Below, piece by piece: positions 12,201-21,400 of a DNA stretch of 64,000 bases (position 1 is its first letter; each line of letters opens with the position of its first letter). The notes under the pieces were generated by a model that saw only the letters and a program-made list of their open reading frames with translations, searched no databases and was not told the origin of the DNA. The translations under genes were made by a program, and so were the position numbers. The stretch is from Antedon mediterranea (Eukaryota; Echinodermata; Crinoidea; Comatulida; Antedonidae): the NCBI RefSeq assembly GCF_964355755.1, contig NC_092671.1:6645001-6709000 (forward strand). The letters are read 5' to 3'.

Positions 12201-13192
12201 AACAATTGCCGTTTTGCTACATCAGTTAAATTAAGCGGAAAGGTCATGCTAATAATGGAAGTAAATAATATATGAATTGCTTCCCCGAAATAAAAAAAAG
12301 GAATTTATTTCAATCATGTCAAGGTGACAAAATAAATTCACAAAGCTTAGAAGTTCAGAAAACAAATCCTGATAGTACACAAGTATGTAACAATTTCAGT
12401 AAATCATTTGATAATGTCATGCCTAACTAAATACATACATACTTTACCACAATTTCTATGAAATGGGTCGGATGATCAATCATATATGTCGACAGAACCA
12501 TTATTAATTTTACTTCAATGCCTACTCGGGTTACAAAGATGTTAAACGCTTATGGTGTATTTGTTATATTAACCACAGAAATTATTAAAGAATAATGAGG
12601 AATTAGATGTTGGTATCAAGGTGTATGAGTCACGGACTAGAAACAAGTAGCATGTTGGCTTCGTGATACCTTGAAATTTGAATAACAACAATTATGAAAT
12701 ATGAAATTGGAAAGACCAAAGGGAACTTATATTCACAGCAGTTGACCCAACCTTAACATAAGAAATTTGAAACACATAGTAAAACGAACCAATAACATCG
12801 GAATAAGGAACATATTTTTTCCAAGAAAGGGAAGGGCTTTCCGGATATAAATGCAGTAAATTACTAAAATCCAATGAATGAATGGAAAATTTAAATACAT
12901 TTTAGTTTCCCCGTAAAGAATCTCACAGATATAGGCCTAGAGTAATTTTAATTCAAAAGGGAAAATCATGGTAACTTTTTTTCAAATATGTCACAACAAA
13001 CGACGATCACATATTATCATATAGGTGGTATTATAATCGTTTTGAAAATGGATCACTCTTGGTCATTAATATTATAGGCCTATTATATAGTTCGTCAAGT
13101 AAGTAGTAGACCTACGGTAGCCTGAAGATGTCATACTTACCAACAATTATCCCTACAATAAGCAATGTATAAATCCTCTGATGCGAATACAT
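93..13192 (-). CDS. TGFBR2: TGF-beta receptor type II-like serine/threonine kinase (spliced, minus strand)
   Basis: Single-pass type II receptor that would bind TGF-beta-family ligand and phosphorylate a type I receptor. Exons in transcript order: 13192-13141, 4831-4427 (ligand domain B), 3683-3276 (ligand domain A), 2792-1969, 1217-1076, 769-642, 257-93 (TGA at 95-93). With one ligand exon the product is 572 aa, close to vertebrate TGFBR2; with both it is 707 aa. Numbering with exon A: signal peptide about 1-24, Cys-rich ectodomain to about 130, Pro-rich stalk, TM about 174-197, glycine loop 261-268, catalytic Lys 285, HRDLKSSN 387-394, DFG 407-409, APE 436-438. The motif MANNGQVGT, the SMALILWEM segment and the 824-bp TM/N-lobe exon match TGFBR2 better than activin or BMP type II receptors. 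All junctions are GT-AG and in phase. Odd: the usual ECWDxDPEARL reads [11 protein letters not shown] and the preceding Cys is Ser. The 3' UTR runs off the left edge. Confidence 0.88.
642..769 (-). CDS. TGFBR2: TGFBR2-like exon: kinase C-lobe (YQLPFGDKV segment)
   Basis: A 128-bp exon, acceptor TTAG at 772-770 and donor GTATGA at 641. It encodes the insert conserved in type II receptors ([20 protein letters not shown]), then LRPPIPEQW, equivalent to the RPEIPSFW region of TGFBR2. It ends exactly on a codon. Confidence 0.9.
1076..1217 (-). CDS. TGFBR2: TGFBR2-like exon: activation loop and APE motif
   Basis: A 142-bp exon starting [13 protein letters not shown] and running through the [14 protein letters not shown] helix. 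Acceptor TAG at 1220-1218, donor GTAAGT at 1075. It begins in phase 0 after the preceding exon and leaves one nucleotide for a split Tyr codon. Confidence 0.92.
1969..2792 (-). CDS. TGFBR2: TGFBR2-like exon: transmembrane segment and kinase N-lobe to DFG
   Basis: An 824-bp exon from the acceptor TTCTTAG at 2795-2793 to the donor GTACAG at 1968. It encodes the last stalk residues, a Gly/Ile/Leu-rich transmembrane helix, a basic stop-transfer (QQRRR), an acidic juxtamembrane linker, the glycine loop, the VAVK lysine, the HRDLKSSN catalytic loop and ADFG. It ends at NNGQ, so the activation loop continues in the next exon. Its first 25 bp were copied into the 3.9-kb duplication junction. Confidence 0.93.
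3276..3683 (-). CDS. TGFBR2: TGFBR2-like ligand-binding exon, copy A (downstream copy)
   Basis: A 408-bp exon with the same splice signals and the same 1-1 phase as copy B. It carries all the ectodomain cysteines and ends in a Pro-rich stalk with NSTNSS, a potential N-glycosylation site. It splices in phase to the TM/kinase exon at 2792 (codon G|AC, Asp). An alternative acceptor 4 nt inside, at 3679, would break phase. Whether A and B are used together, alternatively or one alone cannot be told from genomic sequence. Confidence 0.87.
3788..3840 (+). repeat. Internally deleted copy of the tRNA-derived SINE
   Basis: The start matches the SINE head (GGAGCTGTAGCTTA) and jumps directly to its tail (TAGTTTATAAGTTACTCGCTG). 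It lies at the junction of the ligand-exon duplication. Confidence 0.6.
4427..4831 (-). CDS. TGFBR2: TGFBR2-like ligand-binding exon, copy B (upstream copy)
   Basis: A 405-bp exon bounded by a TTTTTAG acceptor and a GTTAGT donor, phase 1 at both ends. It encodes a Cys-rich three-finger-type ectodomain: the WCPEC start, the [10 protein letters not shown] segment and the CQCAVSNC terminal cysteine box correspond to the TGFBR2 extracellular domain, followed by a Pro-rich juxtamembrane stalk. It is nearly identical to copy A 1.15 kb downstream. Differences include LLSG for LVSG, SSHYAG for SSNFAG and a shorter EIYAV loop. It has no stop or frameshift, so it appears functional. Confidence 0.85.
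4938..5120 (+). repeat. tRNA-derived SINE, with a duplicated head
   Basis: A tRNA-like head with an A-box region (TAGCTTAGTGGTTAGC) and a B box (GGGGTTCAATCCTGA), then a tail with the CTAGTGCCAGGGTTGTA block and the CGCTGTTGGATGTG end. The first 30 bp occur twice. A second copy with the same tail lies at 27909-28075, so this is a dispersed family rather than a tRNA gene. Confidence 0.75.
5370..5387. repeat. Perfect 18-bp palindrome centred on TAGGCCTA
   Basis: TACTGTAGGCCTACAGTA is self-complementary over its whole length. It is the longest perfect extension noticed of the octamer that recurs through the window. Confidence 0.8.
5489..5633. repeat. Palindromic MITE, CTCTGTCTACACTATCAAA family, copy 1
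   Basis: The left end matches AAGCTCTNNCTACA..ACTATCAAA and the right end TTTGATAGTGTAGATAAGGCTTTAA. Between them lie CAAATATGGTAGTGATAT and a TGACATCATC core. About twelve copies of this family lie in the window. Ends begin near TTTAAAGCT, compatible with insertion at TTAA or TA; no transposase is encoded. Confidence 0.8.
7425..7560. repeat. Possible retroelement end with CATTT repeats
   Basis: TTTATTTCATTTCATTTCATTTATTTATTT is followed by GACCAACAAAACATAATATACAATG and a unique-looking segment. The pattern resembles the antisense tail of a non-LTR element, as does 19387-19500. No reverse transcriptase is present. The class is a guess. Confidence 0.3.
8471..8502. repeat. CCTTTA short tandem repeat
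   Basis: Four to five units of TACCTTT in a row inside the long intron. Confidence 0.8.
9677..9700. repeat. TA dinucleotide microsatellite
   Basis: An uninterrupted run of alternating A and T in the long intron. Confidence 0.9.
13141..13192 (-). CDS. TGFBR2: TGFBR2-like exon 1: start codon and signal-peptide core
   Basis: On the minus strand an ATG at 13192-13190 opens 17 codons, [17 protein letters not shown], then one G and a consensus GTAAGT donor. The hydrophobic run continues across the junction into either ligand exon (VSLIEVS or VCLFEVS), giving a plausible cleavable signal peptide. The phase (1) is exactly what both ligand exons need. The choice rests on phase, donor and hydrophobicity, not on homology. 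It implies an 8.3-kb first intron. A different first exon elsewhere is possible. Confidence 0.62.
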
Positions 13193-14605
13193 TTTTAGTG
13201 CTGAGCTCCACAATGTATAATAAAACTACTACAACAAATGTTCATCTATTTTGTAGAGTATGTATCTGTCGCTTTATTCAATATTTAACTCCAAATACAG
13301 CATGTCTCTAAAAGTGAAACCGAGTTTACGATTGTTTTGGATAATAATAATATCTCAGAGTAAGTTTCACAATATTTACACAAACTGAAACGCTATGATT
13401 AATAGTCTTCTATTTATAGTAACGAAGATTCCTTTGAAATTTGGATTTTCTCACAAATTTCAAAAAACTGACTGACGCTAGTGTGTCTTTTTGGTTTCGC
13501 TCCTTTGAAGAAAGTAACGGGAATTGAAATAATCTTCATTAAAGAAGATCGAGTGACTACTCAAAGACTGGTGGTGACTTGTGAAGTTCAACGGTCTTAC
13601 CCGTCTTTGACAGATCATCCATCCACTAAAACTGTTCAGTTGAATTGAATGAATATGAAACGCCTCCCAAACAGAGGGATTCCTAAATGCAGAACATTCT
13701 ATTTTTCAAATAGGGAAAATCGTCAAGCATTACCAAATAATTTTAGTTTTATAACTGCATTATGTACTTACTTTCAAGCAAATTATTGTTTAGCATTATT
13801 ACATAATATAAATGTCATAACATTATTTTATATAGTATCTGTTTTGATTACAAATGTGATGTTATTCTTCGTTGCAGAAAATGGATTATTCCATATGGCA
13901 TGCCAAAAAGGTGACTAGTTATATTAGCAGCACAACACAATTTTTACCCAACGAAATGAAACGCGTTGGCGTTTGACATCATGACATCACATCCTGTTTA
14001 CTTATATCAATAGTGTTTCATTTTTTAGAGAAAGTTTGCATTTTGTGTTTTGATATAATTATGCCTATTTTATGTTGGCACTTGGATAATTTTAAAAAGT
14101 GACGTGTATAGTAATACATAATTACAAAAAAAAACAAACAAAAAAACTGACAAAAATGTAGGTCGCTATGATCGATTCAAGGTCTATTTTGTATTTGAAT
14201 GATAACCTTCAATATTGAAGCGAAATCAAAACTTGGATCGAAAAAAAAAGTTTCTATGGTGGCCGTGGTCTTATTATAATAATATAATGAAATACTGTCT
14301 TAGTCTTGGCATGGAATAATTATTTAGAATCCCTCTCCTAGGGTCCTAGTGTAGTTTAGGCCTATAGTTCTGGAAAAATTCACTTATTAGGCCTATGACA
14401 AAGTACACTTTTTATTGTCAAACTGAATAAACGTATTGATTGACTTAGATGGGTCTGAACTCTGAGATAAATGATGTACTTCAATAAAATAGAAAGAGGA
14501 CAACACGACGGGGGACAACATTAAAATACATGAAAAGTTTCATTTCTAATTTCTTTTTTTTTTATTACCTCCGCCAAGGAGGTTATGTTTTCACGTACCC
14601 CTGTA

Positions 14606-14660
14606 TGTTTGTGTGTGTGTTTGTGTGTTTGTGTGTTTGTGTGTTTGTGTGTGTGTCTGT
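14606..14660. repeat. TGTGTGTT microsatellite
   Basis: Alternating TG with periodic TTT, giving units of about 8 bp. It lies inside the element and creates a His/Thr-rich reading frame on the minus strand that is not a gene. Confidence 0.9.
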
Positions 14661-14954
14661 GAACAGCCTGGAGGCCACAGTTTTTATCCGATTCTAACCA
14701 AATTTGGACACAATGATCTATGCCCAAAAAGCTTGGACGAGTTCGAATTTGAGAGGGAAAGGTCATAGGTCAAGGTCACAACTAACAAAAAACTATTTTA
14801 CTGCCTAGAGACCACAGTTTTGATCTGATTGTCACCAAACTTAGCCACAATGATCAATGACACATCATATAATTGTGGTTAAATTTTGAAGGGTCAGGGT
14901 CAAAGATCAAGGTCCACAAAAAAAAAAAAAAAAAATAATAATAAAAAAAAACCC

Positions 14955-15025
14955 CTCAGTGGGACTTGAACCAGCGATCTCAACTGTGAGAGGCTGGATA
15001 CATAACCATTACACCACACTGTCAT
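14955..15025 (-). repeat. tRNA-like sequence (Glu-like), part of a repeat
   Basis: On the minus strand the order is a D-arm-like GTGGTGTAATGGTTA, an anticodon-loop-like CTCTCAC (anticodon CTC) and a T-arm GCTGGTTCAAGTCCC. The acceptor stem does not pair well and it sits inside a transposable element next to a poly-A-like run, so it is read as a tRNA-derived SINE head or decayed tRNA, not an active gene. Confidence 0.5.
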
Positions 15026-15380
15026 CCACAACTTTGAAGTGTGCAGTTAATATATTTACACTTAGAACTAATAAAAAAAAATGAAAAAAAAAAATATTCA
15101 GGGGGAATTTTATGTAGGGGAATTTTACAGTAGGCGGAGGTTTGTACTCTCGGAGTACCCTCTAGTCTTTCTTATTTTTTTTCTTCTTCTTTTTCTCCCA
15201 TTTTTCTTTCTTTCTTGGCATATTTTTTTCTCATTTTCTTTTTATAGGGGCCTAGTTATTTTCAAAAATAAAGTAGGCCTACGTACACAGTAGTACACTG
15301 CTATCAGTTTACGCGTTTAATGTTTTGGAAGTGATTTTCATCATAGGAATTGACCGTGTGTGTACGTTTACGTAATCAAC

Positions 15381-15488
15381 ATGGCAGATGGAACAGAATC
15401 TCCTGAATATGACCCTACAATATCTGTGGGTAGTGCAACCGTTCCCGTTACAACCGATGTCGATGAGCTGTCTAAAATTGCAGCCAAG
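15381..15488 (+). CDS. SNX4: SNX4 exon 1: start and variable N-terminus
   Basis: It encodes MADGTESPEYDPTISV and an acidic low-complexity lead ending at SKIAAK, 36 codons, donor GTATTT. This part is not conserved with vertebrates. Start context AACATGG is favourable and no upstream in-frame ATG was found nearby. Confidence 0.8.
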
Positions 15489-18400
15489 GTATTTATACAT
15501 ATCTATGTGTAATTTAAATGAGGAAACCTCTTTTATAAGACGTAGTATTTTAGATTTAAAATTGCCCATTAGCTTGGCTAGGGCTAGGCTCCCTCTTTTC
15601 TTTCATTAATAACCAGCAGCAACAGTCTTCGACCGTCAGCGCCATGAAGGGTGGGTAGCCCTGGCCGGTTTCACTCATATAGACATAGGCCTAGGCTTAG
15701 GCTAGACTGAGACAATCCTTTCAATGTATTCTAAGTGCATAGAGACTAGCTAGACCTAGGATAGGCCTTATTATTTTAATTTTTGACATTCAAACAAACT
15801 CAAGCGGAATGACGGATTTTTTAGATACTACTAGGCCTGGCTAGGCCTCTAGAAAAATAATACTAAATGCGAGTTCCAGATCGATCTGTAACTAAAACTG
15901 TGTATTCTATCTGTGTCAGTACTGGTTCTAGAGTAACTAGGCTAGGCTTAGTATATAGAATAGTAGTATAAAGGGTATAAAGGCAAGAAGTGGGTTGTAG
16001 TTTTATGTTGTAAAATTGCCTGTTTTTTTAAATGAATTCTTTTGTATTTCAAGACTTTTTTCTAATTAAATGTATCCTCTGCTGTTTTTTTTTTCACTCT
16101 TTAGATTCGACAAGCAAGGCCTCCCAGACCCTGTGTTTATCTCACTGTCCAGGTAGCATTTAGCATGTTTGCTTGCAAAATTCAATTTTAATGTTATATA
16201 GACAGAAAGAACATGGTAGCTACTGATATTCACTCACAGAGCAAATTACATTAATGGGATTAATAAATAGTGAAATTACTGAAAAAGTGCATTCAAATGT
16301 TAGCTCAGTAATCTTTTTAAAGTTCCAGATTTTTTCATAAACCAACATTTTCATAAAATAAAATACTGTTTTTTGCAATCAAACCATTTAAAAATCAATA
16401 CTAATAATACATTAAAGTGGATAATTTTTAACAAAAGTGCTAGTTTAAAAGTGTTAATGTAACGCTTTCCCTAATTTTAAAACATGCAACAGGTGATTCG
16501 GCGTAGTACAAATACCCCCTCTATCCCCCCTTTCAAGAGTCCAAAGCTAGTTTCTTTTTGGTTAAAATGTAGTTTAACAAAATGTTAAGGTGTTACAGTT
16601 ATTTCTTATGTTTGGTGGCTAATAAATCTAACTTTGACTAAAATTATTGCACTTTATTAACATTTGCATTATCCGTTGATACACATCTGGCAATAAAAAA
16701 TTCATCCCTCAAATCAATTGTATTCAATTTCAAGAAATAATTACAATTCATGTTTTCCAAAATGTTTGTCTTGTTTGTTCATCTTGAGACCTTAGTATAC
16801 TATTCCAGGGTAAAATATACAAAGGTTTCCGTGCTATTTTTGTTATTATTGTTACTATTAAACTGTGATTTTTATTATTTTTCAACTTACTGATTACATG
16901 CATGAATGAATTCTGTTCCAACAATAAGTGGCCTACTGTACATATATCTGATGATCTGTATGTTAGTTTTTCTTTCATTAATTTAGTGAATCTTTTAATT
17001 TAAACAATATATATAAATATCGTCATCGTCTTTTTGAAGGTCATTTAATTTCTTTTTTACTTTTCCTTTGTAAGAATTAAGATTTGTATTAATATTTAAT
17101 AATCATTTTTTATTTCTTTTCATTGAGTCATCATCATCTCACAATAGTTGAAATTAACAAAATAAAGGTTATTGTAGTTTTTGTTTTTGGTTGTTTGTTT
17201 TGATAGTTAAAGTAGTGTTTGCATGTTTAATGTTAAATTGTGATTTGTATTGTGCTATTGTAGCGGGTGTGTACTGGGGATTTTAACCATTTACAATTCA
17301 ATGTGCCAATATTCTTTAAAAATAATGATGAAATAACTCAGTAAGACACACCAGACTTCATTTATTTCACTAAGCAGTACATTTACATAAATGCTGTCAG
17401 TATAAACCAAACAAAAAAATCACAGACTGTATAATTTATAAGCATGGAAATATATGCTCACTATTAGAAGAGCTGCTAGTCAATTAAGTTAAGCAGTACA
17501 GTTGCATAAATTCTGCAGTATAAAACCAAGCAAAAAAGTCACAGACTGGATAATGTCTAAGCATGGAATAAATTATCAAGAAGCTGCTAGTTAACAAGCT
17601 GTACATAACCTGGAACTTGAATTTAGAACACCAAATTAATTTTAAATATTGATTTTCACCTGAGTGAAATTCTAGATATTGTTAGATTGTTTTCCAAGAA
17701 TTGTTAGATTTACATTGAGTGCTCTATTGTAGTAGAAAGTCACAATTTAATGGTTGTGTTCTTTTGTTCAATAATAATTAATACCACTAAAGAGTAATTA
17801 TATTCTGTACTAGCCCAGAGGTATATGGTAAACAGATCTAAATCAGATTATTGAAATAGGCTCTAATGCCTGGATCACAATGAGATCAATTGCAAGACAA
17901 GAAACTATGCAGTATGAAAACCTTAAAGAAAGAGAAATGGCAAATAATTTTCAAGCAAATGAGACTGCTTGATTTAGTATACTGTAATCATATTCATCGA
18001 CAGATAAACCAAATCAAGATACAGTACCACTCTATCAGTCAGTCTTTGTGATCCACTACCATCACATTTTAATAATAATTTGCATATCATTATTGATTTA
18101 AATAGATACATACTGTATGCTGTTAAATTACAGACAGCTTTGTGTATACCAATGCTGGTATAAATACACCTGAGGATTAACTGTTGGTTTAGCAGGGTGT
18201 TGTAGTAAAGAACAAGCTATTTAAAGCTTGTTTCCATCTGATAGTTTCTGTTGTGAATGGGTGAGTGGATACCAATGACAGGCTTTGGTGATTTCTTGCA
18301 GGATGGCACTCTTTTGGAAGCCATGGAGATAAACGTTATCGAGCAGGAAAAACGTACAACTCAGACGTCTATGGGCTTGAAAGATGTGTACACGGTGTAC

Positions 18401-21400
18401 CTAGTAGAAACCAGGTAAGTATGTATAAAGGTGATATTCTGTAACCCCTAACAATTCAATTCTACAGGATTCTATCTGAATTAAACATCCATCTTTGGTG
18501 GTGTGTTTCAATGTCCTATATTCTTCAATCAGTTGCATTAAGCAGGAAAGGGTGAACATTCTGACCTGTATTAGGTATAGTACAGTATGTATTCAATGAT
18601 TAAAATTAAACAAAAAAAGGTTTTTTCTTTAGTAGTAGTCAGCAGGGCAAGTTGTGCAGTATTTTACTTGCCTCTATCAAACTTAACTTGTCCCAACAAA
18701 ATGTTCTGTACAGAATTGGGTCGTCGTTCTATCATTATTTTGAACATTTTTTATGGCACTAGTTAGTATCTTACACACAAATATTTGACTTACCCTTGTC
18801 TGGCGACTGTTTTAATATTTGTGCAATACTTAGCATAGTGACTGCCAGTCTTAACTGAGGTAGATAAACTAAGTTGGTATGTTGTATGAAAGAAATACAG
18901 TATAATACAGTACTTAATAATAAAATGTAAAGCCTGTCTTATAGATAAAATAGTTACTGCACAATTAATTTCGAACATGTACCTACAACGTTATGCTGTA
19001 CAGAGAAATATTTTATATAAAAATTAATTAAAATAATTAATAAAACTAAGTTTAGTATAATTATACTTTCATTGTTTATAATAATTAACGTCTTTGTTTT
19101 GTAGTGTGATTATACATTAAAACTAATTGTTATTAGATTATCGTGGAGGAAGAAACCGCATACAAGTACCAATACCACAATTTCCTTTGTATTTAATTCA
19201 TTCTAGGCCTGTACTAACTACTATACTTAAAAGTACCTTCCCACATCCTATGCATCCTTATCTCTTTCAACTTGTGTTTTGATTTGACCGTCAATGGTGG
19301 GTGATATCGTGGAGTATTATTCTTATTTTTTACTCCATCATTTGATATAGCAGGCTTTTTCAAATCAGACATTGTCAATATCATTCATTCATCGACATTT
19401 TTATTCCATAATCAAAATAAAAACATATACAAATACAATACAAATAATAAGATAATGGAATGGGATACAAAATAAGCACAAGTGCTTTAAGCATGTAACC
19501 CTAACAAAAAGATCAAACAATTAGGACAAACAAAAAAGAACAAACCAAAATAACATAATGTGATTTACTTAACTTAAATATTTATATTGTTATAATATTG
19601 CTTTAATCTCTTAAACAAACTTAAAGTGGGGGATTGTTTTATATAATCTGTTAAATTATTCCAAATATGTGTTCCTTGGTAGGAAATACATTGCTGTCCG
19701 ACTCTGGTGAGTCCAATCGATCCATTCCATTTTAACAGGGTTCATTAAAAAACAATGTTTATTTATACTTAAGAACTTACTTCTATACAGATGTTCCTCA
19801 TAGTGTCATTTAGCTAAAGTAGCATTGGAGACAATCGTCTGTAGTGGCTTGTTAGAATACCACAGTAGTTTGCGTAGAATGTTTGTTTTATAATATTCAT
19901 CCTCAATATTCCATCTACGGACCCATGAGGCAGCCACGGTGCAGTGCCAAACATGAATATTTATGGGCGGAGATGGACCAGTACACAAGGTATAACCCCA
20001 TTGGCCCTTCCGAAAGATGCACTGGGTTCTTAAAAGCCCACAGAATCCAGATCTGTACATAATTTCTATATGTATATTTTATATGCAAATGACAATAATT
20101 AAAAGTAATTTGCCACTGATGAATGAATGAACCCTCAGAAGCATGTCTGAATTTCATAGTAAAGCCGGATTGTGAATTTATTTCCTGCCCATTAACTGCC
20201 CAAATGTAAACAAAACCTGATTGCATACACAGTGTTTATAAATTATCAAATGCAGCCTTTGATGAAAAAACGCAGTAAATGAACTGGCTACATCAACGTC
20301 ATTATTTGACTGTATTTTGTTTTATTAGACAGTTTTTTTTAAGTTGTACAGTAGTATGATCAGACTTGATTCTATTCACTGTACTTTCAATTTCAAATTT
20401 GATCATATTCTAGTACTGTTGTTAAAAACATGTCAATCAATCAGAAATATAATGAACGTCTAAAGTCTAATAACTAGGTCATTTCCAAGTAAAATTTAAA
20501 ATTTAAATGTTAACTACAAGTGCTTTAAAATGTATAGTCTGTTGGAGAGATTTATAGAAAATAATGACTAATATAACTGTTCTACTCCGTGGCCAAAATT
20601 GGAGGCTTTGTGCCTTTTTTTTGATTGGCCGAAGCAGTGGATTAATTGAATAAAAGTTTACTTTAGAAAAACAGGTATGCTATAAAACAGATAATGACTG
20701 TTTTTGTATTTGTTGAATAGGGAGAACTGAATATTTTCATTTGCTGAAAACCTTTTTATTTATTTATTTTATTTATTTCATATTGTTAGTGTTCTTTTTA
20801 ACTCAAACTTTTCATGTGACGTGTTATGATGTGATGTGCCCATATATGGACATGATGATGTCATATCAATACCATATTTAAGCATATCAATACCATAATT
20901 TTGGACATTACAGTTTTTTTGTCAAACTAGTATGATAGTGTAGACAGAGCCTTAGCTTTGTAAAATAGAACAAGTCAGTCCTGGATCCATTCAACTTCAC
21001 ATGAATTATTTGTATTGGTTAATAATATCACGGTATGGTTTCTTTATTTTTTTGACACAGAACCAAAGATGGAGCAAATAAAGCATTGGGACAAGAATCA
21101 ACGTCCCTATGGCGGCGATACAGCGAGTTTGAGCTACTGAGGAACTATCTTCTTGTCACATACTCTCATGTTGTTATCCCACCACTGCCAGAGAAGCGGG
21201 TAAGTGTTTTGAAAATGAATAAACTGATTTTCTTGTTTATACAATATATATAGCATTGGGAAAATCAAGCAATATTGTGAATTTGATCTACCTCAAAACT
21301 GGTATTGATAGTTTATTCAATAAAACCAGTTCAATTGTGTTATGAAATACATATTTTACTCACAACACTGTTTGGCACAAGTGCAACAACTACAATAAAC

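Larger units (their letters stand above)
4832..13140 (-). other. Long first intron of the TGFBR2-like gene
   Basis: This stretch holds the SINE above, one palindromic MITE (5489-5633), a retroelement-like tail (about 7425-7560), short CCTTTA and TA repeats and many scattered TAGGCCTA octamers. I see no convincing coding exon; open frames here are short and lack homology or splice context. If exon 1 is wrongly placed, most of this is intergenic. Confidence 0.5.
14566..15166. mobile_element. Non-autonomous element with CCTCCGCC/GGCGGAGG ends
   Basis: The left end reads TTACCTCCGCCAAGGAGG and the right end AGGCGGAGGTTTGTACTC..GGAGTACCCTCTAG, giving inverted ACCTCCGCC termini. I recognise both ends as a repeat common in marine invertebrate genomes, with AACCAAATTTGG-type internal sequence. 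Inside are a TG-rich microsatellite (14606-14660), a poly-A tract (14919-14950) and a tRNA-like block (14955-15025, minus). No coding capacity. Confidence 0.7.
13193..15380. other. Head-to-head intergenic region between TGFBR2-like and SNX4
   Basis: The two genes diverge from about 2.2 kb, so this region should contain both promoters if exon 1 of the receptor is right. No clear TATA box or CpG-rich block was recognised. About 600 bp (14566-15166) is a transposable element whose right end is about 215 bp upstream of the SNX4 start codon. A pyrimidine-rich tract (15165-15246) follows it. Confidence 0.5.
15489..21060 (+). other. SNX4 introns 1 and 2: no other gene
   Basis: Apart from the possible cassette exon, exon 2, the diverged 115-bp duplication, a retroelement-like tail near 19387-19500 and one copy each of the GGGTTCTT repeat and the MITE, these introns show only AT-rich sequence and GGCCTA clusters near 15690-15850. 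Confidence 0.6.

Noticed and set aside
14521-14766. His/Thr-rich minus-strand open frame
   Set aside because: It is a translation of the TG microsatellite inside a transposable element.
14955-15025. Functional tRNA-Glu gene
   Set aside because: The acceptor stem does not pair and the block lies inside a transposable element beside a poly-A tract.
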